The notes under the pieces: model-generated
Told to the model about the DNA's origin: nothing
What the model saw: the letters and a program-made list of their open reading frames with translations, nothing else
Database searches by the model: none
Part shown: positions 1 through 13,051 of the stretch, piece after piece
Layout: every line of letters starts with the position of its first letter
Position numbering within the stretch: position 1 is the stretch's first letter
Assembly (NCBI RefSeq): GCF_900188405.1
Contig: NZ_FZOF01000008.1
Coordinates: 248,001 to 312,000 of the forward strand
DNA length: 64,000 nucleotides
DNA from: Actinacidiphila glaucinigra
Lineage (GTDB): Bacteria > Actinomycetota > Actinomycetes > Streptomycetales > Streptomycetaceae
Direction: 5' to 3'
Position numbers and translations under genes: made by a program

Positions 1-2728
<2,728 letters not shown>

Positions 2729-2751
2729 GCGGGCCCGCCGGGTGACGGCGA

Positions 2752-2789
2752 CCCGGCGGCCCGGCACGGTTTCGTGCCGGGCCGCCGGG
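2752..2789 (+). terminator. 17-bp perfect hairpin between treS and pep2
   Basis: Arms 2752-2768 and 2773-2789 are perfectly complementary (17 bp, GC-rich) around a GTTT tetraloop. There is no long U tract, which is usual for Streptomyces terminators. It lies in the 253-base gap between treS and pep2. That gap also contains an inverted repeat GTCCGAC/GTCGGAC at 2893-2899 and 2911-2917, about 65-90 bases upstream of pep2. Inference: it attenuates or ends glgE-treS transcription and pep2-glgB has its own promoter. Confidence 0.7.
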
Positions 2790-2981
2790 GCAGGCTCCCC
2801 CTGCCGGATCCAGCGTCATATCGGATGCTGTACGGGCCCTTGTCCCTCGTACGCCAAGTACGCCAATTGCTCCACCGGCTCGGATGATATTCGTCCGACA
2901 CGTCCCACTCGTCGGACCATCGCCGCAGCGCGCCCCTTCACTTAGGGAACCAGCAGGCCCGGCACCCGAGGAAAGGACGTC

Positions 2982-4439
2982 ATGTCGGACACCTCGTGGC
3001 TTCGCACCTCCGCAGTCCGGTCGGGGACCACCGTGCCCCCGGCACCGGGGCTGCTCCCCGCGCTCGTCCCGATGCTGCGGGAGTGGCTGCCCCGGCAGCG
3101 GTGGTTCGCCGGGAAGGGGCGGCCGATCAGCGGCCTCGGACTGGTCTCGGCCACCGAATTGCTGCCCGCCGACGGGCGGCTGGGCACCCCGGGGCTGCTC
3201 CATCTGCTGCTCGACGTCCACCAGGACGTGCAGGAGCGGATGCCCGGAAGCGGACGCGGGCAGCCGCCCGACACCTACCAGTTGCTGCTCGGCACCCGGG
3301 CGCTGCTGCCGCCCGCGCTCGCACCCGCCCTCGTCGGGCACGCCGTCGGCGGACCCCTGGACGGCCTGACCATCTACGAGGCGCTGCACGACCCCCGTCT
3401 GACGTCCCTGCTGCTGGAGCGGCTGCGCGCCCCCGGCCGCACCGGGCACCTGCGCTTCGGTTCCGAGCCGGATGCGGCGATCCCGGTGGGGTTGGCGCCC
3501 CGGCTGTCCACCGCCGAGCAGTCCAACAGCTCGGTCATCTACGGCGACACGTTCATCCTCAAGCTGTTCCGGCGGATCGCCCCGGGCCCCAACCCGGACC
3601 TGGAGCTCTCGCTCGCCCTGGCGCGGGCGGGCTCGCGGCGGGTCCCGGCGCCCGCCGCCTGGTTCGAGGCGCTCGGCCTCTACGACGAGCCCGCCACGCT
3701 CGGCGTGCTGCAGCGTTTCCTACCCGGTTCCGCCGGGGCGTGGGAACTCGCCCTGCAGGCGGTGGAGGACGGCACGGACTTCTCCGGCGAGGCGCGCGCG
3801 CTGGGGCGCGCCACCGCGGAGGTCCATCTGGCGCTGGCGCGCGCCCTGCCGACGAGCACCCTGCGCCGTCCGCAGATCGAACTGCTCGCCGCCGCGATGG
3901 CCGGGCGGCTGGACGCCGCCGCGGCGGCGGTGCCCGCCCTGCGGCCGTACCGCGCCGCCCTGAGGACCGCCTTCGACGACCTCGCCGCGCTCGGCACGCG
4001 CGGCACGACGCTGGCCGCGCAGCGCATCCACGGCGACCTCCACCTCGGCCAGGCGCTGCGCACGGGCCCCGGCGGGTGGGTGCTGATCGACTTCGAGGGC
4101 GAGCCGGCCCGGCCGCTGCCCGAACGCCGCCGTCCCGCGCCCCCGGTGCAGGACGTCGCCGGGATGCTGCGCTCCTTCGACTACGCCGCCCGGCACCACG
4201 ACCCGTCCGCCCCCGGGGCGCCCGAATGGGCGAAGACGCAGCGCGCCGCCTTCTGCGCGGGCTACGCGGAGGCCGCCGGTACCGATCCGAGGGACGAGCC
4301 CGTCGCCATACGAGCCTTCGAGACGGACAAGGCCGTCTACGAGGTGCTCTACGAGGCCAGGCACCGGCCCGCCTGGCTCCCCATCCCCATGGCCGCGGTG
4401 CGCCGTCTCGCACAGCCGCCGCACGGCCGCACCCCCTGA
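2982..4439 (+). CDS. pep2: Maltokinase Pep2 (Mak)
   Basis: ATP-dependent kinase producing maltose-1-phosphate from the maltose made by TreS, the donor for GlgE. It is 485 aa, the usual length. It has the aminoglycoside-phosphotransferase-like fold: an N-terminal cap with QRWFAGKGR near residue 38, the catalytic loop HGDLHLGQ (His350-Asp352) and the metal-binding DFEG (Asp370). ATG at 2982 is preceded by GAGGAAAGG. The gap to glgB is 37 bases and no terminator is visible there, so pep2 and glgB are probably cotranscribed. Confidence 0.93.
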   Translation: MSDTSWLRTSAVRSGTTVPPAPGLLPALVPMLREWLPRQRWFAGKGRPISGLGLVSATELLPADGRLGTPGLLHLLLDVHQDVQERMPGSGRGQPPDTYQLLLGTRALLPPALAPALVGHAVGGPLDGLTIYEALHDPRLTSLLLERLRAPGRTGHLRFGSEPDAAIPVGLAPRLSTAEQSNSSVIYGDTFILKLFRRIAPGPNPDLELSLALARAGSRRVPAPAAWFEALGLYDEPATLGVLQRFLPGSAGAWELALQAVEDGTDFSGEARALGRATAEVHLALARALPTSTLRRPQIELLAAAMAGRLDAAAAAVPALRPYRAALRTAFDDLAALGTRGTTLAAQRIHGDLHLGQALRTGPGGWVLIDFEGEPARPLPERRRPAPPVQDVAGMLRSFDYAARHHDPSAPGAPEWAKTQRAAFCAGYAEAAGTDPRDEPVAIRAFETDKAVYEVLYEARHRPAWLPIPMAAVRRLAQPPHGRTP

Positions 4440-4476
4440 CCGGGCACCCCCACGCCCATCCGAGGAGGACCTGATC

Positions 4477-7107
4477 GTGACCGATCGCCAGCCGTTCCCC
4501 GACGCCACCGCCGGCACCCCCGGCCCGGGCGGGAACGGGAGGGCCCGCGCCGCACGTCCCTCTCGCGGCACCGGATCCGAGGGCTCGGCTCCCCCGCCGC
4601 CCCCCGCTGCCCCGCCGAACCCGCCGGCCTCGGCCACCCGGCCGCAGAAGGCGGCCGGTGCGAAACCCGCCCGCGGTGGGAAGACCGGAGGTGCGCAACC
4701 CGCGGCCGAGGGCGCCGGTCCGGCCGCCGCGGGCCGCCCCCGACCGGACGCGTCCGGATCCTCGGAGGCCGTCGCGCGCGGCTACGACCCCGCCGGGTCC
4801 GAACGCCCGCCCGCCTCGGGCACCGCCCCGCGCACCGCGCCTCCCGCGGGCGTCGGCCACCAGGCTCCGCCGCCCGCGCCCGAGGTGGCGCCGACCGCGG
4901 GCCCGGTGACCGGCGACGTTCCGCCGGCCCCGGAACTCGACCCGGGCGAGCGCCGGCGGCTGCTGGACGGCGCCCACCACGACCCCCACGGGCTGCTCGG
5001 CGTCCGCCGTGTGGCGGACGGCCTGGCCTTCCGGACCCTGCGGCCGTACGCGCGCAGCGTGGCCGTCGTCACCGGCGACGGGACGCGGACGGTGCTGAAC
5101 CACGAGGGCGACGGGCTGTTCAGCGGGGTGCTCCCGCTGACGGAGGTCCCCGAGTACCGGCTGGCCGTCGCCTACGACGGGGACGAGCGCGAGGTCCACG
5201 ACCCGTACCGCTTCCTGCCCGCGCTCGGCGAGTTCGACCTGCACCTCGTCCACGAGGGGCGGCACGAGCAGCTGTGGCGGGCGCTGGGCGCCGAGCCGAT
5301 GACCCACGAGGGCGTCACCGGCACCCGGTTCACCGTGTGGGCGCCCAACGCACGCGGGGTGCGGGTGGTCGGCGACTTCACCTACTGGGACGGCACCGCC
5401 TTCCCGATGCGCTCGCTGGGCTCCTCCGGCGTGTGGGAGCTGTTCCTGCCCGAGGTCGGCGAGGGGCAGCGCTACAAGTTCGAGATCTGCGGCGCGGACG
5501 GCGGACGGCGGCTCAAGGCCGACCCGATGGCCCGCCGCACCGAGGAGCCGCCGGCCACCGCCTCCGTCGTCACCGCGGCCCACCACGAGTGGCAGGACGC
5601 CGACTGGATGGCCTCGCGCGGCAGCCTGCCGGTGCACGAGGCGCCCTTCTCGGTGTACGAGGTGCACCTCGCCTCCTGGCGGCCGGGGCTGTCCTACCGC
5701 GAACTGGCCGAGCAGCTCCCGGCCTACGTGCGCGATCTGGGCTTCACGCACGTGGAGCTGATGCCGGTCGCCGAGCACCCCTTCGGCGGCTCGTGGGGCT
5801 ACCAGGTCACCTCGTACTACGCCCCGACCGCCCGGATGGGCACCCCGGACGACTTCAGGTACCTGGTGGACGCGCTGCACCGGGCGGGCATCGGCGTGAT
5901 CATGGACTGGGTGCCGGCCCACTTCCCCAAGGACGACTGGGCGCTGGCGGACTTCGACGGCACCAACCTCTACGAGCACCCCTGGCGCGGGGAGCATCCC
6001 GACTGGGGGACGCTGGAGTTCGACTTCGGCCGCACCGAGGTCCGCAACTTCCTGGTGGCCAACGCGGTCTACTGGTGCGAGGAGTTCCACATCGACGGGC
6101 TGCGGGTGGACGCGGTCGCCTCGATGCTCTACCTCGACTACTCGCGCGAGGACGGCCAGTGGGCGCCGAACGCGTACGGCGGCCGCGAGGACCTGGACGC
6201 CGTCGCCTTCCTGCAGGAGATGAACGCGACCGTCTACCGGCGCTGCCCCGGTGTCGTCACCATCGCGGAGGAGTCCACCGCCTGGGACGGCGTCACGCGC
6301 CCCACCCACCACGTCGGCCCGGCCGGTTTCGGCGGGCTCGGCTTCGGCCTGAAGTGGAACATGGGCTGGATGCACGACTCGCTGGAGTACGTCCAGCACG
6401 AGCCGGTGCACCGCAAGTACCACCACAACGAGATGACCTTCTCGATGGTGTACGCCTACAGCGAGAACTACGTCCTGCCGATCTCGCACGACGAGGTCGT
6501 CCACGGCAAGGGCGCGCTGGTGGCCAAGATGCCCGGCGACTGGTGGCAGCAGCGCGCCACGCACCGCGCCTACCTCGGCTTCATGTGGGCCCACCCGGGC
6601 AAGCAACTGCTTTTCATGGGGCAGGAGTTCGCCCAGGGCGCCGAGTGGTCCCACGACCACGGACCGGACTGGTGGCTGCTCGACGAGACCTACTCCGCGG
6701 CAGGCGACCACCGCGGCGTCCGGGACCTCGTCCGGGACCTCAACACCCTGTACCGGGCCACGCCGCCGCTGTGGCAGCGCGACACCACCCCGGACGGCTT
6801 CGCCTGGCTCGACGGCGGCGCCGCCGAGGACAACGTCTTCTCCTTCGTGCGCCTGGACGCCGGGGGGAACCCGCTGATCGCGGTCAGCAACTTCTCGCCG
6901 GTCGTCCGGCAGGGCTACCGGATCGGCGTGCCGGACGGGGTGGAGGCGCTGCGGGAGGTGCTGAACACCGACGCCGCCGTGTACGGCGGGAGCGACGTCA
7001 CCAACGCCGAGCCGCTGAAGTCCGAGCCGGTCGCCTGGAACGGCCGGCGCCAGAGCGTGCAGTTCACGCTGCCCCCGCTGGCCACGGTCTGGCTGCGCCC
7101 CGCCTGA
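4477..7107 (+). CDS. glgB: 1,4-alpha-glucan branching enzyme GlgB with long disordered N-terminus
   Basis: GH13_9 enzyme that introduces alpha-1,6 branches into the glucan extended by GlgE. The GTG at 4477 is supported by AGGAGG 10 bases upstream. Residues 1 to about 150 are a Pro/Ala/Gly/Arg-rich segment without recognisable domain. The recognisable branching-enzyme N-terminal domain begins near residue 158 ([14 protein letters not shown]), followed by the CBM48 module near 270-370. The barrel then carries Asp545 (RVDAVAS), Glu598 (TIAEES) and Asp672 (ISHDEV). Total 876 aa, longer than a typical 730-aa GlgB because of the extension. Last gene of the GlgE block; a GC hairpin follows. Confidence 0.94.
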   Translation: MTDRQPFPDATAGTPGPGGNGRARAARPSRGTGSEGSAPPPPPAAPPNPPASATRPQKAAGAKPARGGKTGGAQPAAEGAGPAAAGRPRPDASGSSEAVARGYDPAGSERPPASGTAPRTAPPAGVGHQAPPPAPEVAPTAGPVTGDVPPAPELDPGERRRLLDGAHHDPHGLLGVRRVADGLAFRTLRPYARSVAVVTGDGTRTVLNHEGDGLFSGVLPLTEVPEYRLAVAYDGDEREVHDPYRFLPALGEFDLHLVHEGRHEQLWRALGAEPMTHEGVTGTRFTVWAPNARGVRVVGDFTYWDGTAFPMRSLGSSGVWELFLPEVGEGQRYKFEICGADGGRRLKADPMARRTEEPPATASVVTAAHHEWQDADWMASRGSLPVHEAPFSVYEVHLASWRPGLSYRELAEQLPAYVRDLGFTHVELMPVAEHPFGGSWGYQVTSYYAPTARMGTPDDFRYLVDALHRAGIGVIMDWVPAHFPKDDWALADFDGTNLYEHPWRGEHPDWGTLEFDFGRTEVRNFLVANAVYWCEEFHIDGLRVDAVASMLYLDYSREDGQWAPNAYGGREDLDAVAFLQEMNATVYRRCPGVVTIAEESTAWDGVTRPTHHVGPAGFGGLGFGLKWNMGWMHDSLEYVQHEPVHRKYHHNEMTFSMVYAYSENYVLPISHDEVVHGKGALVAKMPGDWWQQRATHRAYLGFMWAHPGKQLLFMGQEFAQGAEWSHDHGPDWWLLDETYSAAGDHRGVRDLVRDLNTLYRATPPLWQRDTTPDGFAWLDGGAAEDNVFSFVRLDAGGNPLIAVSNFSPVVRQGYRIGVPDGVEALREVLNTDAAVYGGSDVTNAEPLKSEPVAWNGRRQSVQFTLPPLATVWLRPA

Positions 7108-7141
7108 CCGGACGACGCGAAGCCGCCTTCGAGGGACGGGT

Positions 7142-7171
7142 CCCGCCCGCGCCACGCCAGGTGCGGGCGGG
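7142..7171 (+). terminator. Possible glgB terminator
   Basis: CCCGCCCGC (7142-7150) pairs with GCGGGCGGG (7163-7171) around a 12-base loop, 35 bases after the glgB stop. The stem is only 9 bp and several alternative GC pairings exist nearby, so confidence is moderate. Confidence 0.4.
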
Positions 7172-7299
7172 CGCCGCCCGCGCGGGCAAGGGGCCCGCAG
7201 GGAGCGGGAGTTCGGCCGGACGCCTACTGGGCGGCCACCCCCTGCGCACCCATACTGGGGTGACTGCGGGATTCGGCGAGTACCGGGGGGCCGCTGCCG

Positions 7300-8196
7300 A
7301 TGGTGAGCGAACGGGAGTTGCTGCCGGACCTGTTCTGGGGCGCCGACCGGGCGTCGCTGCGGGGCCAGTTGCAGACCGTACGGCTGTCGCGCCGGCAGCT
7401 CGGCCTGCTCACGGTGGCCTCCGTCTTCAGCTCGTTCGACGTGGCCGCCGGCCGTCTGCACTGGGCCTCGTGGCTCGCGGCCGCCCTGTTCGCGTTCGCC
7501 GCGTGGACGACCTGGGTGATCCACCGCCACAACCCGCAGGCCCTCTGGTACGAGGGCCGGGCGCTGGCCGAGTCCATGAAGACGCTCGCCTGGAAGTACT
7601 CGGTGCGGGCCGACCCCTTCACGCCACCCGGCGACGAACGCGACCCGGACGCCCTCTACCGCCTGCAGCTCGGCGACGTCCTGCACACCTTCCGCCGCAG
7701 CAGGGCACTGCCCCGGCATGTCGACTCGGGCATCACCCCGGCGATGCGGCGGCTGCGGGACGCGCCGCTGCGTGTGCGGCACGACGTGTACCTGCGGGAG
7801 CGCATCCGGGTGCAGCACGAGTGGTACACGGTCAAGGCGGCCCGCTGCGAGGTGAACGGCCGCCGGGCGGGGCGCCTGGCGATGACGTTCCCGCTGCTCG
7901 GCATCCTGTTCCTGGTCCTGCGGGCGGGCGGCTGGTCCCCCTTCGACACCCTGGGCTTCGTGTCGGCCATCACGGCCTCGGTGGCCGCCTGGGCGCAGCT
8001 GCGCCAGTACAGCCCGCTGGCCGCGGCGTACCGGGTGGCGGCGGACGAGCTGGAGCTGATCCGGGTGCAGCTGGCGTCGCTGGACCTTGACGACCCGCAT
8101 GCCGAGCACCTGTGGTCCCAGCTGACCCGCGACGCCGAGGACGCGGTGTCCCGGGAGCACACCACCTGGCAGGCGAGGCGCGAGATGCGGGTGTGA
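7300..8196 (+). CDS. DUF4231/SLATT-like membrane protein
   Basis: 298-aa membrane protein. Two hydrophobic hairpins flank a soluble helical region: TM segments near residues 33-50 and 55-75, then near 191-207 and 212-230. After TM2 comes a W-x2-EGRA-x2-ES-x4-AWKY pattern, typical of the DUF4231/SLATT group of two-TM proteins, and a second copy-like segment (YRVAADELELI) follows TM4. Known context for the wider SLATT group: predicted membrane effectors associated with nucleotide or NAD-derived signals. That role here is inference only. The gene sits 39 bases upstream of a hydrolase on the same strand, and the pair converges on fxsT. GTG at 7303 is an alternative start. Family assignment is by pattern recall. 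Confidence 0.65.
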   Translation: MVSERELLPDLFWGADRASLRGQLQTVRLSRRQLGLLTVASVFSSFDVAAGRLHWASWLAAALFAFAAWTTWVIHRHNPQALWYEGRALAESMKTLAWKYSVRADPFTPPGDERDPDALYRLQLGDVLHTFRRSRALPRHVDSGITPAMRRLRDAPLRVRHDVYLRERIRVQHEWYTVKAARCEVNGRRAGRLAMTFPLLGILFLVLRAGGWSPFDTLGFVSAITASVAAWAQLRQYSPLAAAYRVAADELELIRVQLASLDLDDPHAEHLWSQLTRDAEDAVSREHTTWQARREMRV

Positions 8197-8235
8197 GGGA
8201 CGGGCCGGAGGACACACGAGAGGGGGCCGCTCGGA

Positions 8236-9126
8236 GTGCGTGTGGTGCGGGCGAGGGACGGGCGGGAACTGGCGGTGGAGACCCGGGGCGATCCGCGGGG
8301 CAGACCCGTGTTCCTGCTGCACGGCACACCCGGCAGCCGGCTGGGCCCGGTGCCGCGCAGTGCGGTGCTCTACCGGCTGGGGGTGCGGCTGATCTCCTTC
8401 GACCGGCCCGGCTACGGCGGTTCCGAGCGGCTGCCCGGCCGGCGGGTCGCGGACGCCGCCGCCGACGTGGCGGCGATCGCGGACGCCATGGGTCTGGACG
8501 CGTTCGCGGTCGTCGGCCGCTCGGGCGGCGGTCCGCATTCGCTGGCGTGCGCCGCGCTGCTGCCGGACCGGGTGCGGCGGGTGGCGGTGCTGGTGGGGCT
8601 CGCGCCGCGGGACGCGCGGGGGCTCGCCTGGCACGCGGGGATGACCCGGTCCAACGTCCGCGACCACACCACCGCCGACGCGGCGCACCGGCGGCTCGCC
8701 GCCCGGCTGGAACTGCGCTCCCGCACCATCCGCGACGATCCGGCCAGTCTGCTCGCCCTGCTCCGCGAGGAGATGCCGCTGCCGGACCAGCTGGTGATCG
8801 CGGACGCGGGCCTGCGCACGATGCTGCTGCGCACCTACGCGGAGGCGCTGCGCACCTCGGCCGACGGCTGGATCGACGACACGATGGCGTTCAACCGGAG
8901 CTGGGGGTTCGGCCTGGACCGCATCGCGGCGCCGGTGCTGCTGTGGCACGGGGAGGACGACGTGTTCTCACCCGTGGCTCACTCCCGCTGGCTGGCCGAG
9001 CACATCCCCGGCGCGACCATGGTGGTGCAGCCGGGGGCCGCGCACTTCGCGGCCCTGTCGGTGCTCCCCCGGGTGCTGGCCTGGGCGGCCGCCGGGGACG
9101 GCCGGGAACGGTCCGTGCCCGCCTGA
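8236..9126 (+). CDS. Alpha/beta hydrolase
   Basis: 296-aa cytoplasmic alpha/beta-hydrolase-fold protein. The oxyanion-hole motif HGTPGS lies near residue 31, the nucleophile elbow GRSGGG places Ser96, an acidic residue follows in WHGEDD, and the catalytic His270 is in AAHFAA. No lid or membrane segment is visible and the substrate cannot be told. GTG at 8236 follows a purine-rich stretch (GAGAGGGGG). It lies downstream of the DUF4231 gene on the same strand. Its stop is 8 bases from the end of the convergent fxsT with no hairpin between, so the two 3' ends are tightly packed. Confidence 0.8.
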   Translation: MRVVRARDGRELAVETRGDPRGRPVFLLHGTPGSRLGPVPRSAVLYRLGVRLISFDRPGYGGSERLPGRRVADAAADVAAIADAMGLDAFAVVGRSGGGPHSLACAALLPDRVRRVAVLVGLAPRDARGLAWHAGMTRSNVRDHTTADAAHRRLAARLELRSRTIRDDPASLLALLREEMPLPDQLVIADAGLRTMLLRTYAEALRTSADGWIDDTMAFNRSWGFGLDRIAAPVLLWHGEDDVFSPVAHSRWLAEHIPGATMVVQPGAAHFAALSVLPRVLAWAAAGDGRERSVPA

Positions 9127-9133
9127 CCGCCGC

Positions 9134-12100
9134 TCACACCGGCTGCGGCTCCAGGTCCCGGTTGACCCGGTACCACTCGCGGGCGGCCCGGCTGAGGGGG
9201 TGCTCCTCACCGAGCAGCCGTACGCACTCCGGGAGCACCTTGCCGCGGATCGCCTGCGCCCGTGTGTGCCGCCCGGACTGCCGCAGGGCGTAGGCCAGGT
9301 TGATCTCGCAGGCCAGGGCGTCCGGGTGCTCGGGGCCGTAGCGCTCGGTGAGGCCGCGCAGGGCGGCCTCCAGGAGGGTCACGGCCCGCTCGTTGTCGCC
9401 GAGTTCGCCCGTCGCGTTGCCCAGGTTGATCATGCAGTTCAGGGTGTACGGGTGGCGGGGGCCGACCGCCCGCTCCAGTTTGGCCAGGGTGTCGGTGCCG
9501 ACCTCCACGGCCTCCCGCGCGTTGCCACTGCCGCGCAGGTAGATGGCGAGGTTGTTGCGGCAGGCCAGGGTGAACGGGTGCTCGTCGCCCAGCAGTTGCC
9601 GGTAGGAGGCGAGGGCGTCCAGGGCCAGGTCGCGCGCCTTCTCCTTGTCCCCGGCCGCCGAGTAGTCGGCTGCGAGGTTGAGGGCGCAGGCGAGGGCGTC
9701 GGGCACCTCGGGACCGTACCGCTCCAGGTAGCGGTCGTAGGTCACCTGGGTGAGCCGCATCGCCTCGGCGGCGCGGCCCGCCTTGCGCAGCGAGACCGCG
9801 AGGCTCTTGGCGTTGCGGAGCGTCTCGGGCACGTCGGGGTTGAGGACGTCCTGGAAGACGTCCATCACCTCTTCGAGCATCGCGACGGATCCGGTGTAGT
9901 CGCCGACCTCCCGCAGGTCGCGGGCGAGATTGGCCTTGGTGGACAGGGTGTACGGATGGCGGTCGCCGAGCATCGGGGTCCGCCGGTCCACGGTCTCCTG
10001 GTCCAGCCGGCGGGCGAGTTCGGAGTCCCCGGTGAGGCGGTAGTCGATGGCGAGGTTGTTGGCCGCGACGAGCGAGCGCGGGTGCTGCTCGCCGAAGATG
10101 TCCTTGAATCCGGCGTAGATCTCCTCGTCGCGTTCCCTGGCCTCCTGGTAGAGGCCGAGTGCCCGCAGGTCCGCGGCGAGGCTGCCGCCGGTGATCAGCG
10201 TGTGCGGGTGGCCGGCGGGCAGCAGGGCGGTCTGCCGGGTCAGGGTGTCCTCGTCGTACTGCCGGGCCTCCTGGTACTTGCCCTGCGAGCGCAGCACGTT
10301 GGCGAGTTCGAACTGCAGGTTGAGGGTCTGCTGGTCGTCCTGGCCGAGGGACTGCTGCCAGTTGCGGAGCAGTTGCTCGGCCAGCAGCCGGGCCTGCTCC
10401 AGTTCACCGCTCTTCCACAGGTAGCGGACACGGTTGACCAGCAGCTGCCGCGGCTTCTCCTCGCGGCAGTCCTCGGCCTGGGAGGGGGCGAGGTGCGGCC
10501 AGATCAGCTCGAACCCGGGCCAGTTCGCCGGGTCGTTGATGGCGTCCTCCGGCGGCCGGGCCTCGGCGAGGATGCGGTGCACCTCGTGCATCGTCTCCTG
10601 CCGGTCGTCCTCCGACATCTCCGAGCGCACGGCCGCCTGCACCAGCCGGTGCACCTGGATGCTGCTGTCGGCCGGGTCGACCTTGGCCAGGGCGAAGCGG
10701 TTCAGCGCCTGGATGACCTTGCCGAGCATGTAGCGGTCCCGCAGTTCGCGGTCGTGGGGCAGCAGCGCCTGGATCATGGAGTCGCTCTCGATCAGGGTCA
10801 TCGAGATCGGCTCGGCCGCGAAGAACGCGCACAGCTCCAGCAGCCGGACGGCGGCCTTGGACTGGTTGCGCAGCCGGCTGATGGAGATGCTCCAGGTCGC
10901 GCCGACCTCCCGCGGATAGCCGGCGGCGGTGGTGACCGACAGGGCCTTGGTCGTCTGCTCCTTGAGCTGGTGCACATAGACGTCGACGGGGGTGGCGGTC
11001 TCGGCGAGCCACGCGGCGGCCACCTCGACGGCCAGCGGCAGGTCACCGACCGCCTCGGCGACCTGCGCGGCGTCCTCCCGGCTCATGCCGCCGACCCGGC
11101 GGCGCAGATGCTCCACGCTCTCCGAGCGGTTGAAGACCTCGATCTCCAGCGGCTCGGTCGGTCCCGTCGGCGGCTTGTTCCGGGCGGTGACCACGATGTG
11201 GCCGCGCCCACCGGGGAAGAAGCGGCGTACCCGCTCGGGGTCCTCGACGTTGTCGAAGACCAGCAGCCAGCGCGTGAAGCGGGTACCGGCGGCCAGTTCC
11301 TCCCGGGCCGCCTCGGCGGCCTCGGACACGCTGTCCCCGACGCGCAGCTCCAGCCGGCGGGCGAGCTCGGCGAGGGAGGGCGCGATCCGGTCCTCCTGCT
11401 CCGCCTCGATCCACCACACCAGGTCGTAGTCGGCCTTGAAGCGGTGCGCGTACTCCAGCGCCACCTGCGTCTTGCCGACGCCGCCGAGGCCGTGGAGGGT
11501 CTGCGGGAAGGGCTGGACGGAGGGGTTGCCGCCGCCCAGGCGGTCGCGCAGCCGGTCCAGGACGGTGGAGCGGCCGGTGAAGAAGGTGTTGCGGGGCCGC
11601 AGGTTAGACACCTTGGGGTCGCCGACGGGGTAGCGCGGACCGCCCGCCATGGCGGTCGGGTTGAGGTCCGCTTCGTCCCGGCCGAGGGCGCGCAGCAGTG
11701 TGGTGGCGGCAGCGGAGTGGTCGAGCCGCACCAGGCTGACCGGGCTGCGCTGGGCCAGCGGCGGGCCGGGGCGTACGTCGCCGACCCGGATCGGCATCAG
11801 CTGGTGCTGCTGGCCCGAGGGGTCGGTGCCCGCGCTCGACTCCCACACCCGCATGGCCCGCCGGGACCGCAGGTAGGCGGCGGACAGCACGACGAGGGTG
11901 CGGGAGGACGCCCCGGCCACTGCGGGCTGCTCCGCGGGGGCGGTGTGGGTCTCCACGTCCCAGGGGACGACCCGGAAGCCGGCCCGGGTCAGGATCCACT
12001 CGATCCAGTCCGCCCACATACGGTCCTCGGGCACGTACGCCAGCACCAGCCCGGACGGCGGTACGGGCCTGCGGCGGGTGAACTCCGCCGCCCAGCGCAG

Positions 12101-13051
12101 CCGTTCCGACTCCGGGATCGGGGGCAGCGAGGTCACCGAGCCGCCGGAGACCACGGAGGTGAGGCGTTCGCAGGCCGACAGCATCGAACTGGACAGGCCC
12201 GGGGCGTCCCCGAAGGTCGCCAGGATCTCCTCGTAGGCGTAGAAGGGGCGGTACGGGATCTCCACCGACCCCCAGTAAGAGACGAGTTCGTCGTCGTCCA
12301 TCCCGGCCGGCAGCCCCTCGAACCGGGAACGGGCCAGGGCCCGTCCGGCGTCCGCCTTCTCCTTCTCGCCGTCGTCGATGCGCATCGGCACGGGGAAGAT
12401 GCGGATGCCGCGGCCGTTGTAGCGCTCCTCGATGTCGCGGGCGACGGCGGAGGCGCCGTAGATGCTCTGGTCGCTGAGGGTGAAGCAGACCACGAGCTCG
12501 TCGGGCATGTGGACGGTGCAGATGTCGGCGATGTCGCTGAGGCCGGTGCGGCTGTCGATGAGGACGTAGTCGTAGTGGCGCCGCATGTCCGCGCGCATGG
12601 CGTCCAGGAACTGGCCGCCGCCGAAGCGGTCGTAGAAGACGTCCCAGTCGATGCCGGTGAGCGCGGTCGAGTAGTTGCGGTCCTGCCGGCCGGCGGACAG
12701 GTAGTCCAGGCTGCCGCCGTCGGGGAAGGCCCAGTTGAGGGATATGGCGTGCGGGCGGACCCGGGCGAACTGGCGGTGCCAGTCGGGCGGCCGCGGCACG
12801 TCCCGCAGCGCCTCCTCCCGGTACTCGGTGATCAGGTCGATCATGCCGGTGGTGGCCGCGAGCGCGGAGGAGTCGAGGAAGGGGTGGAAGAAGCGGAAGA
12901 GGCCCGGGGCCTCCAGGTCCCAGTCCACCGTCAGCACCCGGTGGCCGTTCGCGGCGAGGATCCAGGCGGTGTTCGCCAGGGCCATGGTCCGTCCGGTGCC
13001 GCCCTTGTACGAGTAGAACGTGATCACACGTCCGTTACGGCTCTCGGTCAT
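9134..13051 (-). CDS. fxsT: FxsT: ParA-like ATPase / TIR / NB-ARC / TPR protein of the FxSxx-COOH system
   Basis: 1305-aa multidomain protein. Residues 1-300 are a MinD/ParA-like P-loop ATPase with deviant Walker A KGGTGRT (Lys16) and a VLIDSRTG switch. Residues about 333-450 form a TIR-like domain (LVLAYVPEDRMWADW). From about 488 there is an NB-ARC/STAND NTPase (FTGRSTVLDRL) with Walker A GLGGVGKT (521-528) and Walker B-like LLVFDNVED. Residues about 880-1290 are tetratricopeptide repeats of the 42-residue type (HPxTLxxxxNLAxxLR). This architecture matches proteins named FxsT in FxSxx-COOH RiPP loci. The ATG at 13051 lies inside the end of fxsC (17-base overlap), so the two are coupled. The biochemical role of FxsT is not established. 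A STAND sensor coupled to TIR is reminiscent of immunity proteins (inference). Confidence 0.85.
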   Translation of the reverse strand: MTESRNGRVITFYSYKGGTGRTMALANTAWILAANGHRVLTVDWDLEAPGLFRFFHPFLDSSALAATTGMIDLITEYREEALRDVPRPPDWHRQFARVRPHAISLNWAFPDGGSLDYLSAGRQDRNYSTALTGIDWDVFYDRFGGGQFLDAMRADMRRHYDYVLIDSRTGLSDIADICTVHMPDELVVCFTLSDQSIYGASAVARDIEERYNGRGIRIFPVPMRIDDGEKEKADAGRALARSRFEGLPAGMDDDELVSYWGSVEIPYRPFYAYEEILATFGDAPGLSSSMLSACERLTSVVSGGSVTSLPPIPESERLRWAAEFTRRRPVPPSGLVLAYVPEDRMWADWIEWILTRAGFRVVPWDVETHTAPAEQPAVAGASSRTLVVLSAAYLRSRRAMRVWESSAGTDPSGQQHQLMPIRVGDVRPGPPLAQRSPVSLVRLDHSAAATTLLRALGRDEADLNPTAMAGGPRYPVGDPKVSNLRPRNTFFTGRSTVLDRLRDRLGGGNPSVQPFPQTLHGLGGVGKTQVALEYAHRFKADYDLVWWIEAEQEDRIAPSLAELARRLELRVGDSVSEAAEAAREELAAGTRFTRWLLVFDNVEDPERVRRFFPGGRGHIVVTARNKPPTGPTEPLEIEVFNRSESVEHLRRRVGGMSREDAAQVAEAVGDLPLAVEVAAAWLAETATPVDVYVHQLKEQTTKALSVTTAAGYPREVGATWSISISRLRNQSKAAVRLLELCAFFAAEPISMTLIESDSMIQALLPHDRELRDRYMLGKVIQALNRFALAKVDPADSSIQVHRLVQAAVRSEMSEDDRQETMHEVHRILAEARPPEDAINDPANWPGFELIWPHLAPSQAEDCREEKPRQLLVNRVRYLWKSGELEQARLLAEQLLRNWQQSLGQDDQQTLNLQFELANVLRSQGKYQEARQYDEDTLTRQTALLPAGHPHTLITGGSLAADLRALGLYQEARERDEEIYAGFKDIFGEQHPRSLVAANNLAIDYRLTGDSELARRLDQETVDRRTPMLGDRHPYTLSTKANLARDLREVGDYTGSVAMLEEVMDVFQDVLNPDVPETLRNAKSLAVSLRKAGRAAEAMRLTQVTYDRYLERYGPEVPDALACALNLAADYSAAGDKEKARDLALDALASYRQLLGDEHPFTLACRNNLAIYLRGSGNAREAVEVGTDTLAKLERAVGPRHPYTLNCMINLGNATGELGDNERAVTLLEAALRGLTERYGPEHPDALACEINLAYALRQSGRHTRAQAIRGKVLPECVRLLGEEHPLSRAAREWYRVNRDLEPQPV

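Noticed and set aside
3559-8949. 1796-codon open frame on the minus strand
   Set aside because: Antisense shadow of pep2, glgB, DUF4231 and the hydrolase, whose domains and catalytic motifs are clear; the product is Arg/Pro/Gly low-complexity.
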